Below, in pieces: positions 31,571 through 40,749 of a DNA stretch of 64,000 bases. The notes beneath the pieces were generated by a model. The model searched no databases, was not told where the DNA came from, and saw nothing but the letters and a program-made list of their open reading frames with translations. The position numbers and the translations under genes are program-made. The stretch lies in assembly GCF_001668725.1 (NCBI RefSeq), contig NZ_LZKL01000127.1, positions 124,001 to 188,000 of the forward strand, written 5' to 3'. Source of the stretch: Mycobacterium sp. E787. Lineage in GTDB: Bacteria; Actinomycetota; Actinomycetes; Mycobacteriales; Mycobacteriaceae. Each line of letters begins with the position of its first letter. The stretch's first letter is position 1.

Positions 31571-33232
31571 GTGACGTATCTGATCGCTGAGCCGCAGGCG
31601 CTGGCGTCTGTCGCGGCCGAGCTCGACGGGATTGGTTCGGCATTCAGTGCCGCCAACGCCGCAGCGGCAGCCCCGACCTCGGGGCTGGCGGCGGCGGCCG
31701 GCGATGAGGTGTCTGCGGCCATCGCCGAGGTGTTCGGCGCGGTCGGCAAGGAGTATCAGGCCGTCGTCACGCGGTTCGCCGCGTTTCACAACCAGTTTCG
31801 GCAGGCGCTCGCGTCCGCCGGAATCGCCTATGCAGACACCGAGGCCGGCATCGCCACCACCTTAGGGCTGGGAGCACCCGGTGCGCCCGCCCCGGCATTG
31901 CCGGCGGCCACGATTCCCCCGTTTACCGCCAACCAGTTGTCGTACTTCATCGGTGGCACAGGGGTTCCCATACCGTCGAGCTCATTCGCAACCCGGGCCA
32001 ACAACCTCTACGTCCGTTCGATGAACACCCTGGCGGAGCTGTACACGCCGGAGGAGTTGTACCCGCTGACCGGTGTCAAAAGCCTCACCCTCAACCAGTC
32101 GGTGGCCGAGGGCGTGACCATTCTGGACAACACGCTGTACAACACGATCCATGGCCAGGGCCAAACGGTGACCGTCTTCGGCATTTCGCAGAGCGCCATC
32201 ATCTCGTCGCTGGAGATGCAGAACCTGGCCAACGGCACGTCCCTCTTCGGCGCGAACCCGCCCAGCGTAAGCCAGCTCAACTTCGTGCTGACCGGCAACG
32301 AGGTGAACCCCAACGGCGGCCTGCTGTCGCGGTTCCCGAACCTGTCGCTGCCCGCCCTGGGGCTGGATTTCTATCCCGCGATGAACGCCAACACGCCCTA
32401 CCAGGTGGCCAACTACACGCTGGAATACGACGGATTCGCCGACTTCCCGCGATACCCGATCAACGTCCTTTCCGACCTCAACGCGGTCGCGGGCATCGTC
32501 TTCGTGCACACCACCTATCTGGATCTGACGCCCACCCAGGTCAACAACGCCATTCAATTGCCGACGTCGCCTGGTTACACCGGCAACACCACGTACTACA
32601 TGATTCCCACGGCCGACCTGCCGCTGCTGAAGCCTCTGGATGCGATCCCGGTCATCGGCAAGCCCCTGGTCGACCTGCTCCAACCGGACATGAAGGTATT
32701 GGTCAACCTGGGCTATGGTCCCGACCCCACCCTCGGGTACTCGACGAGTTACGCGGACGTGCCGACGCCGTTCGGTTTGTTCCCGAATGCCAATCCGGGC
32801 ACCGTGTTCAATGCGCTGGCCGCCGGCACCCAGCAGGGAGTCCACGACTTCTCGCTCGACCTGCAGCAGATCGCCTCGCAGCCCACCGCGGTCGTACCGC
32901 AGTTCTCCTTGCCGATCGCGCCGGGCCCGACGACGCCGGCCAGCTTCCCGTCGCCGCAACAGGTCTTCAACACCGTCAACACGATCGTCTCGACCGACTA
33001 CGCCGTCGCGCTGCCCACCGCTGACATCGGTTACACCCTCGCCACCACGGTGCCCTTCTACGACTCCGAGCTTTTCCTGAGCCAACTCGGGCAGGGCAAC
33101 CTCATCAACGCGATCGGGTATCCGATCGCCGCCGATGTCGGATTGGGAACGGTCGCGGGCGGGGTCGAGTTCCTGACCATCGCCTCGGCGCTCTCGAGCA
33201 ACGTCAAGGACATCCAGAGCCTCATTCCCTAA
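31571..33232 (+). CDS. PE family protein with PE-PPE hydrolase domain, tandem copy 1
   Basis: A 553-residue protein from GTG 31571. PE domain at 1-95 (VSAAIAEVFGAVGKEYQAV), then a PE-PPE domain with elbow GISQS (Ser206), EYDGFADFPRYPINVLSDLNA as a shared core segment, and a C-terminal extension ending SNVKDIQSLIP. Predicted ESX substrate and esterase. It is the first of three tandem relatives that occupy the PE1/PE2 (Rv0151c/Rv0152c) slot. Confidence 0.93.
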   Translation: MTYLIAEPQALASVAAELDGIGSAFSAANAAAAAPTSGLAAAAGDEVSAAIAEVFGAVGKEYQAVVTRFAAFHNQFRQALASAGIAYADTEAGIATTLGLGAPGAPAPALPAATIPPFTANQLSYFIGGTGVPIPSSSFATRANNLYVRSMNTLAELYTPEELYPLTGVKSLTLNQSVAEGVTILDNTLYNTIHGQGQTVTVFGISQSAIISSLEMQNLANGTSLFGANPPSVSQLNFVLTGNEVNPNGGLLSRFPNLSLPALGLDFYPAMNANTPYQVANYTLEYDGFADFPRYPINVLSDLNAVAGIVFVHTTYLDLTPTQVNNAIQLPTSPGYTGNTTYYMIPTADLPLLKPLDAIPVIGKPLVDLLQPDMKVLVNLGYGPDPTLGYSTSYADVPTPFGLFPNANPGTVFNALAAGTQQGVHDFSLDLQQIASQPTAVVPQFSLPIAPGPTTPASFPSPQQVFNTVNTIVSTDYAVALPTADIGYTLATTVPFYDSELFLSQLGQGNLINAIGYPIAADVGLGTVAGGVEFLTIASALSSNVKDIQSLIP

Positions 33233-33394
33233 CGCGGCCAAAGCCGTTGCCAAAGACAAGGGCGCAAAACGCCACCAAGAACGCCCGATCACTCCTAAGC
33301 TAGCTGTGCCGGTTTCAGCGATGCGCCTGGTCATCGGGTCGGCAGCGTCGTCGAGGCCAACACGAGTTCCTCCGTGTCCGGAAGGGAAAAGCCG

Positions 33395-35116
33395 ATGACG
33401 AACCTGTTCACGCAGCCCCAGATCGTGGCGACGGCCGCAGCGGATGCATCGGCGATCGGATCGGCGCTCAACGAGGCGAAGGCGGCCGCCGCGGGTCCCA
33501 CGACGAGCGTGGTGGCGGCGGCCCAAGACGAGGTGTCCGCCGTCACCGCGCAACTCTTCGGCACCTACGGCCAGGAGTACCAGGCGCTGCTCCGCCAGGC
33601 CTCCGCATTCCACGAGCAGTTCGTGGCGGCGCTGGCCGCCGCCGGGGGCGCCTACGCGCAAGCCGAAGCCCAGATCGCCGGCACGCTGGGTCTCACCGGT
33701 GGAGCCGGCCCGGCGTTTTCGGCGGTGACCACCGCGGCGGACCCGACCGTCAAAGCCATCTTGATCATGACCGGCAGCGGCACCGCCAATCCCCCATCGA
33801 GCTACATCGCCAACGTCACCAGCCGCTACCTGACGCAATTCACGAGCGCTCTCCCCCCGATCCCCGTGACCACGGCCGAGGGGTTGTATCCGTACACCGG
33901 CACCAAAGACCTGACGCTGGACATCTCCCTGGCCCGCGGCGTCACCGCGCTCGACAACGCGATCAACCTGCAAATCACCCCGTTCCTGCACGGCGGCAGC
34001 GGCTCCGTCTCCATCCTGGGCTACTCGCAGAGCTCGATCATCGCCTCGCTGGAGATGCCGAAACTGCTCGCCGAGGGGTTCACGAATGGAACGGCCGGAA
34101 ACCCGATCCAGGCGTACTTCACCCTGCTCGGTGACCCGGCGAATCCGAACGGCGGGCTGCTTTCCCGGTTCCCCGGCCTCAGCTTCCCGAGCCTGGGCGT
34201 CACGTTCGGCACCTCGACACCCAGCAACGACTTCCCGACCACCATCTGGTCGCTCGAATACGACGGCTTCGCCGACTTTCCGCAATATCCGATCGACGTC
34301 TTCTCCGACCTCAACGCGCTGGCCGGCATCGTGTTCATCCACGGCACCTATCCGCACCTGACGAACGCACAACTCGCGTCGGCCATCGCGCTGGGGCAGT
34401 CCGGGAATCCGTCGATGACGACCTACAACATGATCCCTACCGACAACCTGCCGCTGTTGACGCCGCTGCGGGCGCTGCCGGTGATCGGAAACCCGCTCGC
34501 CGACCTGATCCAGCCGGACCTGAAGCTCATCGTCAACTGGGGCTACGGCGACCCCAACTTCGGTTGGTCAACCGGCCCGGCCGATGTCCAGACCCCGTTC
34601 GGGTTCCTGCCGCCGCTCAGCGCAACGACGGAACTGGGGGCGCTCCTGCCCGGCGCCACCGCACAGGGAGTCAACGCCTTCGTCAACGACATGTCGCACC
34701 TGGCGGGCTCGCTTCCCGGGGCCGCCACGTCGGGCGTCGGCGCCCTGACCCTGCCACCCTCGGCGTCGATCCCCACGACGATCACCGGCGTCCTCCAGGG
34801 CATCCAGTCGGCGAACACCAACATCGTCGGCACACTGACGGGCGACTTCTCGACCGCCTATTCCGCCCTGCTGCCGACGGCCGACATTGCAACCGCGGTC
34901 GTGGTCACCCTGCCGTCCTACGACGTCAACCTGTTCCTGAACGGCATCATTCAAGCCGTCAACGGCGATCCCATCGGCGGCCTCACCAATGCGTTCGGCC
35001 AGCCGATCGCGGCCGACGTCGGCCTGACCACGCTCGCGGGTGGTTTCGAGTTCCTCGCCATCGAGAACTCGCTCGACACCATCTTGACCGGAACCCCGAA
35101 CCCCGGGCCCCAGTGA
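33395..35116 (+). CDS. PE family protein with PE-PPE hydrolase domain, tandem copy 2
   Basis: A 573-residue protein; ATG 33395 follows GGAAGGGAAAAG. PE domain 1-95, hydrolase elbow GYSQS (Ser211), shared EYDGFADFPQYPIDVFSDLNA, and a C-terminal region ending LDTILTGTPNPGPQ. It is followed by a 155-bp remnant of the downstream oxidoreductase gene, which marks it as one product of a tandem duplication. Confidence 0.93.
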   Translation: MTNLFTQPQIVATAAADASAIGSALNEAKAAAAGPTTSVVAAAQDEVSAVTAQLFGTYGQEYQALLRQASAFHEQFVAALAAAGGAYAQAEAQIAGTLGLTGGAGPAFSAVTTAADPTVKAILIMTGSGTANPPSSYIANVTSRYLTQFTSALPPIPVTTAEGLYPYTGTKDLTLDISLARGVTALDNAINLQITPFLHGGSGSVSILGYSQSSIIASLEMPKLLAEGFTNGTAGNPIQAYFTLLGDPANPNGGLLSRFPGLSFPSLGVTFGTSTPSNDFPTTIWSLEYDGFADFPQYPIDVFSDLNALAGIVFIHGTYPHLTNAQLASAIALGQSGNPSMTTYNMIPTDNLPLLTPLRALPVIGNPLADLIQPDLKLIVNWGYGDPNFGWSTGPADVQTPFGFLPPLSATTELGALLPGATAQGVNAFVNDMSHLAGSLPGAATSGVGALTLPPSASIPTTITGVLQGIQSANTNIVGTLTGDFSTAYSALLPTADIATAVVVTLPSYDVNLFLNGIIQAVNGDPIGGLTNAFGQPIAADVGLTTLAGGFEFLAIENSLDTILTGTPNPGPQ

Positions 35117-35517
35117 TCGACGTCTGCCGGGCTGCCCGCTAGGGCTTTAGCACCACGTTGCCGAGCACGCCGCCGTCGGCCAGGCTCGCGCAACGCGACC
35201 GCGCCCTCTGACAGCGGATACCGCTGCGGCGGAGGCGGTTTCAGCCCGGGGAACACCAACTGGCTCAGCCCCCAGGAGAACAGGGCGGCCGAGCCCGTGA
35301 ACCCCGCGGGCGCGACGACGGGCGTGCTGGCCGGCGCGGGGGATTATCCTGCGCGGCGGCCCGACCCGTCGGGCGGACGCAAAGCGGTCAAAAGCCAGAC
35401 AATCGGATCGTGCCGCTCTACGCTGCCTAACTGACCTTCGCAGTGGTTCGGTCTCAAATCATTTGCGTCCGTCGTCGGTCGGGCACGGCAGGACGCTGGT
35501 GGAGAAGGGATGAGCCG
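35117..35517. other. 401-bp gene-free stretch holding a duplicated gene remnant
   Basis: Between tandem PE copies 2 and 3 there is no intact gene. Bases 35144-35298 are a decayed copy of the 3' end of the oxidoreductase gene at 37289. The last ~200 bases should hold the promoter of PE copy 3; a ribosome site GAGAAGGGATGAG precedes its ATG. Confidence 0.8.
35144..35298 (-). pseudogene. Remnant of the quinone-oxidoreductase 3' end
   Basis: This stretch matches 37289-37443, the last ~50 codons of the oxidoreductase, at most positions. Read on the minus strand it gives LVFPGLKPPPPQRYPLSEG, as in the intact gene (LVFLGLKPPPPQRYPLSEG), then loses frame at an extra base near 35188 (CTCGCGCAAC against CTCTGCAAC). 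Homology stops after about 35298. It is inactive and is the scar of a tandem duplication of the PE gene with its downstream flank. Confidence 0.88.
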
Positions 35518-37266
35518 ATGACGTACCTGCTTGCGCAGCGCGAGACGATGGCGGCGGCCGCCGCGGACGTCGCAAAGACGGGTTCGGTGATCAACCAAGC
35601 CAGGGCGACTGCGGCCGGCCGGATAACCGGCGTGGCCGCGGCGGCCGGTGACGAGGTGTCGCTGGCCGTCGGCACGCTGTTCAACAGATTCGGCCTCGAG
35701 TATCAGGCGATGGTCACACAGGCCGGGGCGTTCCACGCGGCGTTCGCTCAGGCACTGGCCGCCGCCGAGGGTTCCTACACCCAAGCGGAGGCCGCGGCGG
35801 CGAACGCGCTGACGGGCGGTGCCGGCCCCGTCGCTGCGATCGTCAACGCCGTTGCGAATGACCCGGACATCACCTTGGTCGCGGGCGGCAGCGGCAATCC
35901 GATACCCGGCGCAACGTACATAACGAACCTGGTCAACAACTACGTCACGCCCAACTTCCCGAGCTTCACCCTCGGCAACGCCCAGGTCATGTACGAGCCG
36001 AACGGGGCATATCCGATATACCCGGTGAACAACGGCATCAAGGGTTTGACCTTCGACACCTCGGTCTCCCAGGGTGTCACGATCCTGAACAACACGCTGG
36101 TGGCGACGGGCCCGGGGCTGCATCCGCTGCTGTATCCAGGCTCGCCGAACAACGTTGTGTTCACCGGCTTTTCGCAGAGCTGCGTCGTCGCCTCGCTGGA
36201 AATGGAAAAGCTCGCGGCCATGGGCGCCGCGGCCCCGACGGCAAGCCAACTCGGCTTCGTCCTGCTGGGAAATCCCATGACCCCCAACGGCGGCCTCTTC
36301 ACGCGCTTTCCGGGTTTCACCAGCCCGAGCCTGGGGGTCACCTACTACGGCGCGACCCCTCCGAACACGATCTACCCGACCGTCAACTACACGCTGGAAT
36401 ACGACGGTTTCGCCGATTTCCCGAAGTATCCGCTCAACGTCCTGTCCGACCTGAACGCGCTTGCGGGCATCTATTACGTGCACCCCGACTACTACCTGAT
36501 CAATCCGCAGGCCCTCCCGCCCGGCTACCAGCTTCTGACGTTGCCGACGTCGCCCGGCTACTCCGGCGTCACCAAGTACGAAATGATCACCGTCCCGAAT
36601 CTGCCACTGCTCGATCCGGTGCGCGCAATCCCGGTCATCGGCAACCCGCTCGCGGACCTGCTGCAACCGGACCTGACGTATCTCGTCAACTGGGGCTACG
36701 GCAACCCGGCCTACGGCTATCCGACCGGGCCGGCCGACGTGCCCACGCCGTTCGGGTTGTTCCCACCGCTCGGGGCGACCACTGCCCTGGGCGGCGATCT
36801 GATCTCCGGAACCCAGCAGGGGATCCTCGCCGCCGCCAATGACCTGAGCGCGCAAGCGGCCCAAGGATTCCCGTCGCCGTCGAGCCCGTCGGACCTTTGG
36901 AACCTGGCGAGCATTCCCAGCCTGCAGACGTACAACCCGTTGGTAGCGCTGACCGCCCCGCAAACGACGGCCTCGAACGTCATCAACACCCTGGCGGACG
37001 CGTTCTCGACGGCGTACGCGACGCTGCTTCCGACGGCCGACAACGTGACCGCGCTCTTCACCGCCCTCCCGGCTTACGACCTCACGCTGATCTCGGACGG
37101 GATCTCGCAAGCCCTCAACGGACAAGTCGTAACCGGACTTGCCAATGCGCTCGTCGGACCCATCGCCGCGGACACCGCCTTGAGCCTGATCATCGGCGCG
37201 GGCGAGGGCCTGGTGCTGTTGGGCGCGACACGGTCGATCGCCGCCGATCTCGCGAGCCTGCTCTGA
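35518..37266 (+). CDS. PE family protein with PE-PPE hydrolase domain, tandem copy 3
   Basis: A 582-residue protein; ATG 35518 follows AGAAGGGATGAG. PE domain 1-95 (VSLAVGTLFNRFGLEYQAM), hydrolase elbow GFSQS (Ser219; Phe replaces Tyr), shared EYDGFADFPKYPLNVLSDLNA, C-terminus ending RSIAADLASLL. Like the other copies it lacks a PPE partner. It is convergent with the oxidoreductase gene, with a 22-bp gap. Confidence 0.93.
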   Translation: MTYLLAQRETMAAAAADVAKTGSVINQARATAAGRITGVAAAAGDEVSLAVGTLFNRFGLEYQAMVTQAGAFHAAFAQALAAAEGSYTQAEAAAANALTGGAGPVAAIVNAVANDPDITLVAGGSGNPIPGATYITNLVNNYVTPNFPSFTLGNAQVMYEPNGAYPIYPVNNGIKGLTFDTSVSQGVTILNNTLVATGPGLHPLLYPGSPNNVVFTGFSQSCVVASLEMEKLAAMGAAAPTASQLGFVLLGNPMTPNGGLFTRFPGFTSPSLGVTYYGATPPNTIYPTVNYTLEYDGFADFPKYPLNVLSDLNALAGIYYVHPDYYLINPQALPPGYQLLTLPTSPGYSGVTKYEMITVPNLPLLDPVRAIPVIGNPLADLLQPDLTYLVNWGYGNPAYGYPTGPADVPTPFGLFPPLGATTALGGDLISGTQQGILAAANDLSAQAAQGFPSPSSPSDLWNLASIPSLQTYNPLVALTAPQTTASNVINTLADAFSTAYATLLPTADNVTALFTALPAYDLTLISDGISQALNGQVVTGLANALVGPIAADTALSLIIGAGEGLVLLGATRSIAADLASLL

Positions 37267-37288
37267 CCCGAAACCGGTCCGCGCTCAA

Positions 37289-38257
37289 TTACGGCTCCAG
37301 CACGACCTTGCCGAGCACGCCGCCGTCGGCCAGGCTCTGCAACGCGACCGCACCCTCCGAAAGCGGATAGCGCTGCGGCGGAGGCGGTTTCAGCCCGAGG
37401 AAAACCAACTGGCTCAGCCCCCAGGAGAACAGCGCGGCCGAACCCGGGACCTTGTTCAGGTACTCGCCCCACGCGACGCCCACCACGCTGACGTTGCGCA
37501 GCAGCAGCCGGTTGACCTTGACGGTGGGGATGCCGCCGGCGGCGAAGCCGATCACCAGCAGCTTGCCGTCGATCGCAAGGACGCGCACCGCGTCGTCGAA
37601 GGCCGGCCCGCCGATCGGGTCGACGACGATGTCCACCCCACGGCCGTGGGTGTAGTCACGCACCCGGTCGGCCCAGCCGTCGACCAACGGCACCACCAGG
37701 TCGGCGCCCAGCGAAGCGACATAGTCGGTCGCCGCCTCGCGGTGCACGACGGCCAGCACCTGCTTTGCGCCCATCGCCTGGGCGACCTGGATCGCCGCGG
37801 TGCCCACGCCGCCGGCGGCGCCCAGCACCAGGACCGTGTCACCCGGCCGCATCGCGGCGCGACGGGCCAGCGCGAAATACATGGTGTTGTAGTTGACCAG
37901 CAGGGACACCGCTTCGGCGTCATCGAGTTCCGTGGGGCTGCGCATCACGTTGGGCACCGGAACGGCCACCTGCTCGGCGTAGGCGCCCAGGATCCCGAAT
38001 GCCGAAACCCGCTCGCCCACCCGGAAACCCGACCCCTCCGGCGCCGAACGCACCACCCCGGCGGCCTCCATGCCGGGGACGAACGGCGGGGGCAACTTCA
38101 GCTGGTACTCGCCCTTGGCCAGCAGCAGGTCGGGAAAACATACCCCGGCGGCCCGGACGTCGATGACGACATGGTTGCCGTCCTCGGCGACATCCTCGAT
38201 ATCGGTGAAGACCATGCCGTCCGGGCCGGACAGCTCTTGCACCACACAGGCTTTCAT
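37289..38257 (-). CDS. NADPH:quinone oxidoreductase-type MDR protein (Rv0149-like)
   Basis: A 322-residue zinc-free medium-chain reductase: FTDIEDVAEDGNHVVIDVRAAGVCFPDLLLAKGEY, the quinone-reductase signature LVLGAAGGVGTAAIQVAQAMGAKQVLAV (NADPH motif AAGGVG), and IGFAAGGIPTVKVNRLLLRN. No structural-zinc cysteines. ATG 38257 begins 4 bases after the SDR stop, and the order SDR then oxidoreductase matches Rv0148-Rv0149. Its 3' end is duplicated at 35144-35298. Confidence 0.9.
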   Translation of the reverse strand: MKACVVQELSGPDGMVFTDIEDVAEDGNHVVIDVRAAGVCFPDLLLAKGEYQLKLPPPFVPGMEAAGVVRSAPEGSGFRVGERVSAFGILGAYAEQVAVPVPNVMRSPTELDDAEAVSLLVNYNTMYFALARRAAMRPGDTVLVLGAAGGVGTAAIQVAQAMGAKQVLAVVHREAATDYVASLGADLVVPLVDGWADRVRDYTHGRGVDIVVDPIGGPAFDDAVRVLAIDGKLLVIGFAAGGIPTVKVNRLLLRNVSVVGVAWGEYLNKVPGSAALFSWGLSQLVFLGLKPPPPQRYPLSEGAVALQSLADGGVLGKVVLEP

Positions 38258-38261
38258 CGCC

Positions 38262-39122
38262 TTACAGCTTGAAGCCGGCCTTCTGCGCCGAGGACAGGTC
38301 GGTGATCTCCGTCCAGTGCGAGGCGACGTCGTCCACCGACGGCGGCTTGTCGAAGTTGACGCCCTGGTTCTCGAACAGCGCGACCCGCTGCACCTTGCCG
38401 CCGCCGACAACGAATACCGAAGCGCTGTCGGAACATTCCTCGGTGCACAGGTAGGCCACCACCGGTGCGACGTACTCGGGGGTGAGCTTCTCGAGCACCT
38501 CCTTCGGAAGGATGTCCTCGGTCATCCTGGTGGCCGCGATCGGGGCGATCGCGTTGGCCTTGATGTTGTACTTGGCGCCTTCCAGCGCCAGCGTGTTGAT
38601 CAGGCCGACCAGACCGAGCTTGGCCGCCCCGTAGTTCGTCTGCCCGAAGTTGCCGAACAGACCGCTCGTGGAGGTGGCGACGACCACACGGCCGTAGCTC
38701 TGCTCGCGGAAATGCGGCCAGGCGGCGCGGATCACGTTGTAGCCGCCGTAAAGGTGCACCTTGAGCACCGCGTCCCAGTTCTCGGAGGTCATCTTGTGGA
38801 AGGTGCCGTCGCGCAGGATGCCGGCGTTACTCACCACACCGTGCACGGCGCCGAATTCGTCGAGTGCGGTCTTGATCATGTTCTCGGCGCCCTCGGGGTC
38901 GGCGACGCTGTCGTAGTTGGCGGCCGCCCGACCGCCCGCGTCCTTGATCTCCTTGACCACCTCGTCGGCCATGTTGTGGCCGGCACCCGTGCCGTCACGG
39001 GCTCCGCCGAGGTCGTTGACGACGACGCTCGCGCCCTCGCGGGCGAGCGTGAGGGCGTATTCACGGCCCAATCCCCCACCCGCTCCGGTGACGACGATGA
39101 CGCGATCCTGCACTCCGGGCAT
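38262..39122 (-). CDS. SDR, peroxisomal multifunctional-enzyme-like (Rv0148-like)
   Basis: A 286-residue SDR with VTGAGGGLGREYALTLAREGASVVVNDLGG (NAD site), the NAGI strand, Ser in TSTSGLFG, YGAAK catalytic pair, and a C-terminal extension (PPSVDDVASHWTEITD) typical of the 17-beta-HSD4/FOX2-type 3-hydroxyacyl-CoA dehydrogenase domain. It probably acts on 3-hydroxyacyl-CoA or similar. It has ribosome site AGGAGAG and lies between the aldehyde dehydrogenase and the oxidoreductase. Confidence 0.9.
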   Translation of the reverse strand: MPGVQDRVIVVTGAGGGLGREYALTLAREGASVVVNDLGGARDGTGAGHNMADEVVKEIKDAGGRAAANYDSVADPEGAENMIKTALDEFGAVHGVVSNAGILRDGTFHKMTSENWDAVLKVHLYGGYNVIRAAWPHFREQSYGRVVVATSTSGLFGNFGQTNYGAAKLGLVGLINTLALEGAKYNIKANAIAPIAATRMTEDILPKEVLEKLTPEYVAPVVAYLCTEECSDSASVFVVGGGKVQRVALFENQGVNFDKPPSVDDVASHWTEITDLSSAQKAGFKL

Positions 39123-39177
39123 CAGGTTCCTCTCTCCTGTTTAAAGGAATTGGCGCATAAGGGAATTCGATTTGGTG

Positions 39178-40614
39178 CTAGAAGAGCTTGCGGGCCATCT
39201 TGAAGGCCCGCTCGGTGTAGGGCGGGTAGATCAAGCTGGACAGGTCCGGCCGGGTCGGCTTGGTCAGCACCGACTTGCGGTGGCTGAACTCCTCGAAGCC
39301 GTACTTGCCGTGGTAGGCGCCCATGCCCGAGGCGCCGACGCCGCCGAACGGCAGCTTGGCCGTCGACACCTGGAACGCGAGGTGATTGACCAGCATGCCG
39401 CCGGCGGGCACCTCCTTGATCACCCGCTCGCGGACGTCGCGCGACTTGGTGAACAGGTAGGCGGACAGCGGCTTGGGCCGCGAGTTGATGAAACGTATTG
39501 CGTCGTCCAGGGATTGAACGGTGATCACCGGCAGGATCGGGCCGAAGATCTCCTCTGTCATCAGCGGCTCGTCCGGAGCCGGATCGACGACGACGGTCGG
39601 GTGGATGCGCAGATCCGAGGCGCCGAAGCCGCCGCCGACCGCGACCTCACCCTTCGTCTCAGCCAGGTAACCGGTCAGCCGGTCGAACTGGCGTTGATTG
39701 ACGATCCGCATCCCGTCCGGGTGGTCGGCTTCGTACTTGGAAATGGCGTCGGCGATCTTGCCGACCAGCTCGTCGCGGATCTTTGCGTCGGCCAGCACAT
39801 AGTCGGGCGCGACGCACGTCTGTCCGGCGTTGAGCACTTTGATCCAGGCGATCCGCTTGGCCGCGACATCGACATCGGCGTCGGCGGCCACGATCACCGG
39901 GCTCTTGCCGCCGAGCTCCAGCGTGCACGGGGTCAGGTGCGGCGCCGCGCCCTGGTAGACCTTGCGGCCGATCTCGGTGCCGCCGGTGAACAGCAGGCGG
40001 TCCAGGCCCTGGGCGATGAGCTCCTGGCTGACCGAGCCGTCGCCCTCGACCACGGCGATCGCGTCGTTGTCGAGGTAGCGCGGCACCAGCTCGGCCATCA
40101 AGTGTGCGGAGGCCGCGGCGATCTCCGAGGGCTTGAGGATGACGGCGTTTCCGGCGGCGATCGCGCCGGCCGCCGGACCCAGCGTCAGGTAGAACGGGTA
40201 ATTCCACGCGCCGATGATCAGCACGGTGCCATACGGCTCGTATTCCACCCAGCCGCGGCCGGGCAGCTGCGCCATCTCCAGCAATTGATAGCGCCGGCGC
40301 GTCCACCTGCGCACGTGCTTGGCCGCGTATTTCGCCTCACCGGCCGTGGTTGCGATGTCGGCGATGTACGCCTCGAAGGGCTTGCGGTCCAGGTCTTCGG
40401 CGAGCGCTGCCGTGATCGCGGCCTCGTTCTCCTCCATCAGCTTCGCCAGCTGAAGCAACTGGCGCCTGCGCCATTCGATATCGCGGGTGCGGCCGGAGGC
40501 GAACGTCTTGCGAAGCCGGGCCACCGTGGCGGGGATGTCGACCGGCTGGGCTGCCGCGCCGTTCGTGGATTCCTTGGATTCCGCGGTCTTCGGTGCAACC
40601 GATTCGGTGGTCAT
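39178..40614 (-). CDS. Aldehyde dehydrogenase, class-3 type (Rv0147-like)
   Basis: A 478-residue ALDH. Catalytic residues are visible in LELGGKSPVI (Glu) and NAGQTCVAPDY (Cys); the NAD motif is FTGGTEIG. The GAWNYPFYLTLGPAAGAIAAGNAVILKPSE segment is typical of the fatty-aldehyde/coniferyl-aldehyde group, and the C-terminus is hydrophobic-basic. Start ATG 40614 has GGGAAGGA upstream and opens with a disordered SKESTNGAA stretch. It is first in the ALDH-SDR-oxidoreductase operon. Confidence 0.94.
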   Translation of the reverse strand: MTTESVAPKTAESKESTNGAAAQPVDIPATVARLRKTFASGRTRDIEWRRRQLLQLAKLMEENEAAITAALAEDLDRKPFEAYIADIATTAGEAKYAAKHVRRWTRRRYQLLEMAQLPGRGWVEYEPYGTVLIIGAWNYPFYLTLGPAAGAIAAGNAVILKPSEIAAASAHLMAELVPRYLDNDAIAVVEGDGSVSQELIAQGLDRLLFTGGTEIGRKVYQGAAPHLTPCTLELGGKSPVIVAADADVDVAAKRIAWIKVLNAGQTCVAPDYVLADAKIRDELVGKIADAISKYEADHPDGMRIVNQRQFDRLTGYLAETKGEVAVGGGFGASDLRIHPTVVVDPAPDEPLMTEEIFGPILPVITVQSLDDAIRFINSRPKPLSAYLFTKSRDVRERVIKEVPAGGMLVNHLAFQVSTAKLPFGGVGASGMGAYHGKYGFEEFSHRKSVLTKPTRPDLSSLIYPPYTERAFKMARKLF

Positions 40615-40749
40615 CGTTGTCCTTCCCGAGCAGAATTGCCCGCTGCAATGCGGGCGACCGCTCATCGGTGTTAACCGCGATCCTAACCATCCGGTTGGGG
40701 GAGCAATAGGAAGGATCCGCCCCGGCCAAACCCCCGGGCCCGACGACAG

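Noticed and set aside
31982..34372. A 796-codon open frame on the minus strand across two PE-PPE genes
   Set aside because: It is antisense to two clear PE-PPE genes, has low-complexity Arg/Gly/Asp-rich translation with no domain, and arises from GC-rich third positions.
35344..37125. A 593-codon minus-strand open frame over PE-PPE copy 3
   Set aside because: Shadow of the plus-strand gene; same compositional signature and no ribosome site or recognisable domain.
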